A stretch of DNA of 64,000 nt from NCBI GenBank assembly GCA_934045075.1, contig OW203749.1, positions 5,360,804 to 5,424,803 of the forward strand. Direction: 5' to 3'. The notes under the pieces were generated by a model. The model did no database searches and was not told where the DNA came from. It saw only the letters and a list, made by a program, of their open reading frames with translations. Origin of the DNA: Yponomeuta sedellus. Taxonomy: Eukaryota; Arthropoda; Insecta; Lepidoptera; Yponomeutidae. Of this stretch, positions 51,301 through 63,300 are shown in pieces (the stretch's first letter is position 1; each line of letters begins with the position of its first letter). The translations under genes were made by a program, and so were the position numbers.

Positions 51301-54300
51301 CCGGCCATCCCTACTGCGGCGTCAGGTCAGTGTCATGCTGACTCGGCAGCCGGCCATCCCTACTGCGGCGTCAGGTCAGTGTCATGCTGACTCGGCAGCC
51401 AGCCATGCCGACTGTGGCGTCAGGTCAGTGTCAGACGCTGACTCGGCAGCCGGCCATCCCTACTGCGGCGTCAGGTCAGTGTCAGACGCTGACTCGGCAG
51501 CCGGCCATCCCTACTGCAGCGTCAGGTCAGTGTCAGATGCTGACTCGGCAGCCGGCAAACTTTACTGCAGCGTCAGTTCAGTGTCAGATGACTCGGCAGC
51601 CAGCCAACCCTACTGCGGCGTCAGGTCAGGGGTAGAGATACTAGGTTAGGTTCTTGAGGTAAATTATGTAATACCGCTCGGCTCAGACGCTGACTCGCCA
51701 GCAAGCCATCCTTACTGCGGGATCAGGTCAGTGGGAGAGATTAGGTTGGAGGGGTTCTTGAGATAAATAATGTAATACCGCGCGGCTCAGACGCTGACTC
51801 GGCAGCCAGCCATCCCTACTGCGGCGTCAGGTCAGTGGGAGAGATTAAGTTGGAAGGGCTCTTGAGAAAAAATATTTATTTATTTTTATTTATTTATCCA
51901 CTTACATCTATCTTTACAGGCTGCGGCTAATACGACAGAGTAGGTTGGAGAGGTGCTTGAGATAATCCATCAAAATTGTTTTTTAATCCAGAAAATTAAT
52001 TGGTAGCAAATCTTAAATTGATTTGGTTGTATTTATTATGTAAGATTACTCCTTACTTAACTTTTAATGACTGCCTGCTTTTGTATCTGCTTTGTAATAT
52101 TATGTTTAAAACTGTTTTTATATAGATTTATGCTCGTTTATTACATTTTTACAATTTTCCGACGTTTCGGCACTTTTTCAGGTGCCGTGGTCTCGGATGA
52201 CTGAGGTGACAGGCGTCTTTTTGAAAGCATTAACGGTTAGTTTACTACCCTCAGTAAAAATTACAAAAGTTAATTATGAAAGTTAAGTTAAATGCATGAT
52301 ACCCCCTTGCTAGAAGTGTGACTGTAGAGTTAAAATTTTAATTTCAATTAATAATCAGTATTTTTAAGTTCATGTAAAATAAATAATTTATAGACGCCTG
52401 TCACCTCAGTCATTCGAGACCACGGCACCTGAAAAAGTGCCGAAACGTCGGAAAATTGTAAAAATGTAATAAACGAGCATAAATCCGTATAAAAACAGTT
52501 TTAATTACGTCTAGTGCTCGTGTTAACCTTAGAAAATACAATATTGTTTGTTTATTCACTAGTTTTCCTAAATATTAAATAAATAATTAAAAAAATAATA
52601 ATGTAATACCGCACTGCTAGATGCGACAAGGGGTGTAACACATCTGATACTCAGGTTTCCTCATGATGTTTTCCTTCACAGCTAATGAGTGCGCCACAAT
52701 ATCCTTAATATAAGATACACATGTAATCTTGTGCATAATCATTACTTAAGACCTCTAATGTATTCTGTAAATTAATTGAATTTAAAGATAGAAAAATGTA
52801 TGTGGGTTAGTACATTTTAAAGAAATAATCATGTGGGTACAGCGATATCATTCCGATGTAAAACCTAACTGCAAAGTAGGTACTCGGGGCTGCAAGTGAT
52901 GCAAATTACTTCAGCCAGATGTCGCTGCCTGTACGTAATACAGAGAGAATTGTAAATAGATTCAACATTTCACTGATGCCGGCGAGTGTTGGGAGCGCGC
53001 TGGTACGGTTAGCCAGAGGTAGAGGGTTGCAGTCCCGGCATGGGTGGAATGTTTAGCCTCTAAATAGGTTATACTATTTTTATTTTTAATGCACTAACCC
53101 GTGCTTAGGACAAATTTAAAAACCTATTAAGAGGCTAAAAATTTCACCCATGCCGGGATTCGAACCCGCGACGTCTGGCTTACCGTACCAGCGCTCTCCC
53201 AAATAGTATAATCATGTGGGTACAGTGATATCGTTCCGATGTAAAGCCTAACTGCAAAGTAGGTAGTCGGGGCTGCAAGTGATGCAAATTACTTCAGCCA
53301 GATGTCGCTGCCTGTACGTAATACAGAGAAAATTGTAAATATATTCAACATTTCACCTCACTCAAACTTTCACTCAATTGGTAGAGCGCTGGCACGGATA
53401 GCCAGAGGTTGCGGGTTCGAGTCCCGGCATGGGTGGAATTTTTAGCCTCTAGGTTTTTAAAAATTGACACAAATTGTTATACAAATAGTAATAGATCAAT
53501 GAATGTTGTCCGTCCAGCTTCCGCATCCACCAAGAAGGCGTGTGGTGCGACATGGATGCGCAGGCGCAGTCGTGCGTCGAGCTGCTGCTTCCGGCGGAAG
53601 TGTGCGTGGCGCGCCGCGACGACGGACAGCCGCTCGCCGGCTACCAGGTCAGATCAGATTAGAAGCGTCACAAATAAACATTCCATTGCCTTGTATCTTG
53701 GGTGGTGGTAGCGGAGCGGTGTGGAACGCCGGCCTCTCAATCGGGAGGTCGTGGGTTCGAACCCCGGCATGTACCAATGACTTTGTTTTCTAAGTTATGT
53801 ACATTTGTGAAACTATAGTAGCAATACCACTCGCCGACGGTGAAGGAGAACATAGTAAGGAAACCCTAGTGTCTGAAGTGTTAACGTACCTCAGCGCTTG
53901 CCACGTACAATGGCCCAACTATGAGGCTAAGTGCGGAAATCTCAGGTCTAACTAAGACCGCGGAAAGTGCTAAGTGTGCCTTGTATCATATCTGATAGTG
54001 GTGTACTGACCGAATGTGGATTCGAATCCTGCAGAGGTGGTGCATTTTGTACTCGTCGTCGTCGTCAGGCTATACTGGTCCACTGCTGGACATAGCCCTC
54101 CCCTAAAGAGCGTCACGTGCTATCATAGGGGGTAATGCCCATAGTCCCCACGCTGGGCATTCGGGTTGGGGATCGCAGTTAGGTGGAATTGTATTGCAGG
54201 GGGCGCTGCTGCCCACCCCCCCGTTTGGGTCCTTAGTCGTATTTTAATAATTAATCCAGTGTACAATAAAGAATATTCTTATCTTATTGAGTATTTGTTC

Positions 54301-57300
54301 CTTCACAGAGCATCAGCCTGGAACCAAACCCTGAAGTCCTGGCCAAGCTGTTGTCTCTGATATCCGACCACATAGATCTGCTGCTCGAAGACTGGTACCC
54401 TTCGCTTGGTGAGTTCCCAAGCTCCTTGCAACAAATCAATCCCTCGCCCCCTGCTCGACATAGGCCTCCCCAAGGCACGCCGCTTCCCTCTGCAATGCTC
54501 GTCCAGCCACTCCCAATTTCCCTCCTCCCGATCTCCCGCAGACCAGTGGGCGTCCTACGCGTTTGCCAGTTCGTGGTTCACTGGAGGACCTTTGAACCCT
54601 ATCGACCTAATCGCGGAGCATAACCTGAAAATGGCAATGCGAAAACGCGATTCAGAGGTGGCAGTTCAACTAGCGGAAATCACAAAGAATGGGTAGGCGC
54701 GGAATCCGTGGTAAGAATTAGATTAAGAATAACATTAGCTGTAAGAACGTGTGTGTACGATGCCACCTGTACTTAAGATGTATATTTGTAAGCAAACTGT
54801 ACAAATGGAGTATGGAGAGAAAGGGACAATCAAATTATTCACAACAGAAAACAAAAGGCATGGACTCCGCGTCTGTGCAAAGCACGGAACCGCTCAGTAA
54901 AATGCCACTAGCGTCAGTCTCGGAACGGTCAACCATCCTACACCTGAGCGCGCCTGTTGTTGCTTAACTCAAGTGCTTGATACCAATCACTCGGTTCGAC
55001 TAGGCCACACTAGGACAAATGTATTTATAAAAAAAAAACCTATCGACCATGGTTCGATCGAATCGCCCGCAGGCGGAAATAAATAGTTTTAAAGAAAGTT
55101 AGCGATTAATTGAATTACACGTTCCTACTAGCCGACTTTTCTGTTTATAGACAGTGAATAAACTAAGGCGCTCATGGCTTAGTCGAACCGAGTGATTGGT
55201 ATCAAGCACTTGAGTTAAGCAACAACAGGCGCGCTCAGGTGTAGGATGGTTGACCGTTCCGTGACTGACGCTAGTGGCATTTTACTGAGCGGTTCCGTGC
55301 TTTGCAAGGCACGTTAAGCAGTTAGTGCCGGCTGCCGTCGATAGATGGCAGTCGGTAAGCCAAGTCAGAGGCTTTAAGATATCTTGAAAACATCTGACAG
55401 TAAGACCAGCCGCTAGTCTTGCAAGCCTCCACCAATCCGGACTTGGTCCCCGTGGTGGAGTATGGCATATACCTTCCTCGGGGAAGAGACCTGTGCCCCT
55501 CGGTGGGGGACATAATGGGTTGATGATGATGACCATCGGTTCCTCGGCACATGGGATGCAGGGAAGAAAGAGAGAGAGAGATACAGAGAGAGAAAAATAT
55601 AATTTTTTCAACGGCACAATACTAAAAACAAAACAGTAACAAACTCACCAAACATTACCAGATACACAGAGTTTACACTGCATTTTAAAAACCTATTTAG
55701 AAAATTCCACCCATGCCGGGACTCGAACCCGCAAACCTCTGGCTAACTGTGCCAGCGCTCTCCCAACTGAGCTAATGGGCGACTTACCGCGGCATCAGTT
55801 AAATTTCGAACCTCTTTACAATACTCTCTGTATTACGTACAGGAATTGGTAGAATTTGTAGCCTCTGAATAGGTTTTTAAAATTGTCCTTAGCACGGGTT
55901 AGTGCATTAAAAATAAAAATAGTATAATCATGTGGGTACAGTGATATCGTTCCGATGTAAAAACCTAACTGCAAAGTAGGTAGTCGGGGCTTTAAGTGAT
56001 GCAATTTGCTTAAGCCAGATGTCGCTGCCTGTACGTAATACAGAGAATAGTGTAAAGAGGTTCGAAATTTCACTGATGCCGGTGAGTGGCCCATTGGCTC
56101 AATTGGTAGAGCGCTGCACGGATAGCCAGAGGTTGCGGGTTCGAATCCCGGCATGGGTGAAATTTTTAGCCTCTAAATCGGTTTTTTAAATTTGTCCTTA
56201 GCACGGGTTAGTGCATTAAAAATAAAAATAGTATAAGAATATAATTACATTGCATTACAAACAGAGAAAAAGAAGCAAATAAGAAAATGAAAAACCAATA
56301 ATGGGCGATAGACATTTTTAAATAAAATAAAAGATGCTAACAAATATAAACATGTAAAGTTTTACTGATACTGGAAAGTCGCCCACTAGCTCAGTTGGGA
56401 GAGCGCTGGCACGGTTAGCCAGAGGTCGCGGGTTCGAGTCCCGGCATGGGTGGAATTATTAGCCTCTACATAGGTTTTTATGTAAAGTTTGAAATGTAGT
56501 AGATCTTTGATAAGTAATAGAAACTGGAACGACTTCAGGTGTTGTTTTATTTGTAGATTAGTAGTATAATAAAACAGAAAAAACCGGATAAAACCGGATA
56601 AGCAGGTCAAATAGTCAGATCTGGTCGAAGGGTTCAAGTAGTAGTGATGAAAAATGAGGGAAATCGAATAACGAATAAAGTGTGACGTAATTTAAATTGC
56701 ACGTATTGACTATTCTTTCCTGTGGGCTAGGCCGACTAAGCTGTCAGGATGGTATAGGTGCTGGGCAAGCCTACGAGGGGCGGCTGAAAAATTTTGAGCC
56801 TAAGTACTTCTAAGAATCACTAATGACTCGCAATGTGCATCACTAATTGCGCGTATTCTAAGTAGTATAAATACCAAGTTTCATGTCATTATCATCATTA
56901 CGCTTCTAGTAATTGAACATTAAACAACACCATGTCTGAGTCATCCGCGCTTTGCACGAAATTGGAGTACAGAGCTGTCATAAAATTCCTCACCAAGAAG
57001 AACAAAACGCCGACAAAAATATTTGAAGAAATGTCTGCAGTTTATGGGGATTCTGCACCTTCATTTGCCACCGTAAAACGTTGGACACGTGAATTCAAAC
57101 ACGGCAGGGAGTCGCTCGAAGATGATCCCAGGTCAGGACGTCCAAACACCGCCGTTACCGAAGAAAATATTGAAAAAGTGAAAAACCTTGTTCTCGAAGA
57201 TCGGCGAATCAAGATGTGGCAGATAGCTGAATCCATAGGCATCAGCAAGGAGCGAATTGGTGACATTTTGCACAATCATTTGCACGAAAAAGGTGGTGCG

Positions 57301-60300
57301 CGCGATGGGTGCCAAAAATGCTCACGCCCACTGGACAGGCAGCGTCGAGTCACAACTTCGAAGGAGTTTTTGGACATCTGTGGCGATAATCCTGACGATG
57401 TTTTTTCTCGCCTCGTCACTGTCGATGAAACATGGATCCGGGCAGTACGATCCGGAGTCAAAACAAGAGTCAATGCAATGGATAGCAAAGGGAGAAAAGC
57501 CGCCACGGAATTCAAAGTGGAAAGATCGGCTTCCAAGCTCATGGCCACTGTTTTTTGGGATTGCGAAGGAATTTTGTTCATCGACTACCTTCCCAAAAAT
57601 ACTACAATGAACGGAGACTATTACGACGTATTGTTGACAAAATTCCGTCAAGTGGTTGTCGAGAAAAGGAGAGGCAAACCTGGCGAAAGGAGTCCTGTGT
57701 CCTGTCCTGTTGCAGGACAATGCGCCCGTGCACACTGCCCGAGTTGCGAGACGTGCCCTCGCCGAAACAGGATTTGAAGAAATCAACCACCCACCCTACA
57801 GTCCAGACCTGGCTCCTAGTGATTATTTCCTTTTTTCAAATTTGAAAAAGGACCTCCGAGGACGAAGATTTTCCAGTTACGAAGAAATGAAGGCGGCCGT
57901 AAACGAGCATTTTGAAGGCAAAGACGGCGAATATTTTTTTACTCGGTTTAAAAGCTCTTTTAAACAAATGTAAGAAGTGTATTGAAATAGAGGGAGATTA
58001 CATTGAAAAATAAATTTTTTATACATTTCTATCAGCATTTTTAATACCTTAGGCTCAAAACTTTTCAGCCGCCCCTCGTACATCATCTACAAAACCATGT
58101 CCCAGGCACTACAGTGTCGGAGTTGTCCCCTCACCCCATCTAGTGTGAGTGAAGATACCACTGGACGCTGTATAAATCATCTCATTAAGTAGATGCAAAA
58201 AAAGGCCAATATTATTATTAATTTAAATATTTGAAAATGATAGATAGATAAAGAAATAAAAATGGTGTAAAGAGGTTTGCACCGTTACAAGTTATAGTAC
58301 AGATATTTGCGGATATCGTTGTGAACGATAGCAAAAGAAAGAATGATAGCGAATGAAGAGTTTTGCTGTCAATAGGATAGGTGATACACAGTACAGCGCG
58401 TCATCCGGACGAAAAAAATTCTCTATTTGTTAAATCGTGGGTTGTCTGGAAGAAATTGCTGTAAGCAATAAGGCCGCCAATTGTAATGTATCTTTGTAAT
58501 AATTTTTTTGTTTGTTTTTTCCTGGTGTACAATAAAGAATATTCTTATATTATCTTATCTATTTCACTCGTTCCTGGCTTCCTTTCCAGGTACTCGCTTC
58601 GTGCACACTTCCGAGGGGCGATGCCTCATTAACCAGGCTGGTGCCCTGCCCGCCTGCCTCCGGGCCCCCGAGCTAAACGACCCGCAACACCACATGGCGC
58701 AGGTTTGCCAATCTTTCTTTNNNNNNNNNNNNNNNNNNNNNNNNNNNNNNNNNNNNNNNNNNNNNNNNNNNNNNNNNNNNNNNNNNNNNNNNNNNNNNNN
58801 NNNNNNNNNNNNNNNNNNNNNNNNNNNNNNNNNNNNNNNNNNNNNNNNNNNNNNNNNNNNNNNNNNNNNNNNNNNNNNNNNNNNNNNNNNNNNNNNNNNN
58901 NNNNNNNNNNNNNNNNNNNNGGACATAGCCCTCCCCTAATGATGACCATAGCGCCCTGTCTTATACCATCATTGGGGGTTAATGCCCATAATCCCCACGC
59001 TGGGCATGCGGGTTGGGGATCGCAGATTGGTGGCATTGTACTGCAGGGGGCGCTGCTGCCCACCCCCCGGTTTGTATCCCTTAGTCGCCTTTTACGACAC
59101 CCGCGGGAAGGATTTGGGTTGGTGCTATTCTTTAAGCCGACACCACACAGCATTATGTAAAAATTATGTAAACTCTCTTAATAAACGACTTTGAAAAGAC
59201 TTAGTTAGGAGTTTTTTTTGGCCATTTTTTCTCCAAAATGATCTAAATTTTGAACTGGACACCTAGTTTAACTTGTAACGTTCATTAAGCCGCAGTTTCT
59301 GCGCTACTTTTAATAAAACCTTTTCATTTCATCTCATGCCATACTATCTTAGAGAACGTCTTTGCCCTACAGTGGGACTTATATGGGCTGAATTATATAT
59401 AAAGGCGTTATACTTGTATTCACAGGCGTTGAGAAGACTGGAGCTCGGCGGCGTGGACGCACCAAGAAGGATCAGACTCTCGGAAGAATCCAGAACTTCC
59501 GACGGCGACAGTGGCGTCGGAGCTGAGTCAAATGGTGAGCAACGTTTTCCAGTCTATTCCTTTTCTTTTCTGTTACATAGAATATTTTCGGGGCTTAGTC
59601 GCGTAGTAATTGATTGCTATTTCACTTCGACGTTTCGACGACGTTACAGTCATCGTGGTCACGAGAAGACTGATGGCTGGCACCCGTTCGCATCTTCGGC
59701 TGATGAGGTTTCAGACTACCCTCAATCAGCTATCACAAAGCACTATTAGGGTTGCGACACACTACACTGACAATGTCGGACGATAAGCCATGCGACTTTT
59801 TTCCACTCGAACACATCTTGATGACCGGATCCCACGTTTGCGACAGTTTGAAACCACATTCCCGATTATTTTTTTTGTGTTAGAGGTAAAATAGCAATAA
59901 ATTACTACGCGATTAAGCCCCGAAAATACTCTAACTACGTGTACAATTCGCGAAAGTTTAAAAAATATGTTCTGTTACAGGTAAGCCACGCGTGCTAAGC
60001 CACGCATTAGTTATGTGTTAAACGGGTCCAATCGTTTTCGTTCGTTATCAACCTGCATGTCCCCACTGTTGGGGCACGGGTCTCTTCCTGCATCGCAGGA
60101 AGGTTAGGCCATACTCCACCACGGGGGCCAAGTCCGGGTTGGTGGAGGATTGTAAGACAGTGGCGGGCCTTACTGTTGGAAGTTATCAAGCCGCCCATAA
60201 GGCCCATGACATCGCTTAACGACTGCCATTATACGACAGCCGGCACCAACGGCTTAATGTGCCTTGCGAAGCACGGAAGCACTCGGAAAAATGCCACTAG

Positions 60301-63300
60301 CGGTAGTCACGGGGCAGTCACCCATGCTGCACCTGACCGCGCCTGTTCTTGCTTAACTCAAGTGATTGATTCCAATCGCTCGGTTCGCTGCGATAGGCCA
60401 CGAGAGCTTAGGGTCTAATCGCGATTATTTATTAGGTAAAACGTTATTTCATTATCCCCGACGTTTCCGCTGCGTTGCAGTTGCCGTGGTCACGTGTAGA
60501 CTGAAGTGGCGAGTACAGAGAGCTTAGTGCGAGTATTTTAACTACTCGATCGAGTTAACGTAAACTCATATTTCTATGGCATCGAGGAAGCGCCACCTAG
60601 CGACAAGTATGGAAATTAAAATTGCTGAGTGCGAGTTGTAATGGTCTACGTTGAGAAGTGAACACGTTTACCAGCCAAAACACGAATAAACGCGAGTGCG
60701 AGTTGTACTGTGACAGCGTTTTGCCAGTTCGAACGGTTAACTTACTCACTACTCAATGCTCGACTAACGCGGCAGTAAAGTTATTCGATTGGATCTGTCA
60801 AACTCGCACTAAGCACTCAGTCAATTATTATGTAACTCGTTTTATAACACGTTTTTTTCAAAAAGTAAACATCGTAGATCTTAATATTTGTGATAACTAT
60901 TTTCAGAATATACAGTTGAGAACGCTCGTGGCCTAGTCAAAACGAGTGATTGAAATCAATCACTTGAGTTAAGCAACAGCAGGCGCGGTCAGGTGCTGAA
61001 TGGTTGACCGTCCTGTGACTACCGCGGTCTTGAGCCGTCCGCATCCAGTGACACCCCGCCACCGTTCGAACCCGGGACCTCTCGCATAGTAGGCGGACGC
61101 GCTATCGCTGCGCCACAGAGTCAAATTCTAGTTGATAACTCAATTTTAAAAACCTATTTTGAGGGTAAACATTCCACCCATGCCGGGATTCGAACCCGCG
61201 ACCTCTGGCTATCCGTGCCAGCGCTTTTCTAACTGAGCTAATGGGCGACTCACCGGCATCAGTGAAATTTCGATCCTCTTTACAATTCATATTTATAATT
61301 AATTTACAATTCTTATAACTATTACGTACAGGCAGCGACATCTGGCTGAAGTAATTTGCATCACTTACAGCTCCGAGTACCTACTTTGCAGTTAGGTTTT
61401 TACATCGGAATGATATCGCTGTACCCACACGATTATATTCATTTTTTTGAGTCGCCCATTTGCTCAGTTGGAAAGAGCGCTGGCACGGACAGCCAGAGGT
61501 CGCGGGTTCGAATCCCGGCATTGGTGGAATTTTAAGCCTCTAAATAGGTTTTTAAAATTGTCCTTAGCACAGGTTATTGCATTAAAAAGAATATAGTGAT
61601 AACTCAATGTTAATAATGGCTTGTCTTTCGTACGACGCTTGCGTTGCCGGGAATATATTTCTGATGGAATCCGCTCTCTCGTCCCCGCCCCAGGGTCGTC
61701 TCTCGCCGGCTCCGTGGACCGGCCGCCGGAGCCGGGCGCCCGCCGCATAGTGCGGGCCTGGACTCACGAGCGCTGCATCCTGGCCGCCTGCACCGCGGCG
61801 CCCCTCGCCTGCGACGTCCACGGCGCCCTCCGGCTGGCCGATGTGGCGCCCGACGCGGTGAGAATTACACACAAACTGAAGTCTCAGAACACTGACTTTA
61901 CAATCGGGAGGTCGTAGGTTGGAATAGTACGGGCCTGTACACATGAGTGCTGCACCGCGGCGCCCCTCGCCTGCGACGTTCACGGCGCCCTCCGGCTGGC
62001 CGATGTGGCGCCCGACGCGGTGAGAATTACACACAAATTGAAGTCTCAGAACACTAACTTTACAATCGGGAGGTCGTAGGTTGGAATAGTACGGGCCTGG
62101 ACACATGAGTGCTGCACCGCGGCGCCCCTCGCCTGCGACGTTCACGGCGCCCTCCGGCTGGCCGATGTGGCGCCCGACGCGGTGAGAATTACACACAAAT
62201 TAAAGTCTCAGAACACTGACTTTACAATCGGGAGGTCGTAGGTTGGAATAGTACGGGCGTGTACACATGAGTGCTGCACCGCGGCGCCCCTCGCCTGCGA
62301 CGTTCACGGCGCCCTCCGGCTGGCCGATGTGGCGCCCGACGCGGTGAGAATTACACACAAATTGAAGTCTCAGAACACTGACTTTACAATCGGGAGGTCG
62401 TAGGTTGGAATAGTACGGGCCTGGACACATGAGTGCTGCACCGCGGCGCCCCTCGCCTGCGACGTCCACGGCGCCCTCCGGCTGGCCGATGTGGCGCCCG
62501 ACGCGGTGAGAATTACACACAAATTGAAGTCTCAGAACGCTGGCTTCTCAATCGGGAGGTCGGGGATTCGTATAGTGCGGGCATGGACACAGGAGCGTTG
62601 CATCCTAGCCGTCTGCAAAGCGGGGCCGTCCAAGCGTCCGCGGCGCCCTACGGTTTTATTTTCCCGTTTAAAAGTGCCTCTACACTACTGGAAGTTGGCC
62701 GTCAGCTCTGCGTATTCAGGCAACTAAAAAGAAAAACTAGGCGTTAATAGCAGTGTGAAAATAACTTTGCTAAATTGCGCCAAAAATCCCACAAGCACCA
62801 TGCGGATATTTAATGCACCGCTCCCTCCCACTTTTTCAAGCAGAATCAATACGCGAACATACCACCACCGACACCAGTACTTGTGTGAGAAAATGTGCAT
62901 TCTCGGTGCATTAGCTAACATCATGGTGCTTGTGGAATTTTTAGCGGAATTTAGCAAAGTAATTATCACATTTTAATGCTATCATGTCAAAATTCTAATG
63001 TTACACTGTTATCAACCCTTTTATGTCCCCACTGCTGGGGCACGGGTCTCTTCCTGCATTGCAGGAAGGTTAGGCCATACTCCACCACGGGGGCCAAGTC
63101 CGGGTTGGTGGAGGATTGTAAGACAGAGGTGGGCCTTACTGTCAGAAGTTATCAAGCCGCCCATAAGGCCTCTAACATGGCTTAACGACTGCAATTAGAT
63201 GACAGCCGGCACCAACGGTTTAACGTGCCTTGCGAAGCACGGAAGCGCTCGGAAAAACGCCACTAGCGGCAGTCACGGGACGGTCACCCATCCTGCACCT

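Noticed and set aside
48386..51640. Several ORFs of 83-202 codons in the array (DADSAAGHPYCG / TRQPAIPTAASGQ).
   Set aside because: They are translations of the 51-bp repeat in shifting frames. Only read-through from exon 28 is of interest.
54542..54696. Candidate alternative terminal exon of Lrrk (acceptor CTCCCGCAG, phase-compatible, 51 codons ending in TAG), which would give a kinase-less protein.
   Set aside because: The first half lies in an antisense LINE RT remnant (minus strand reads REIGSGWTSIAE), so the open frame is probably accidental.
57042..57786. Minus-strand ORFs opposite the mariner transposase.
   Set aside because: Shadows of the transposase frame with no family resemblance.
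62724..62976. Two facing ORFs with similar proteins.
   Set aside because: They arise because the element is an inverted repeat; neither resembles a gene.
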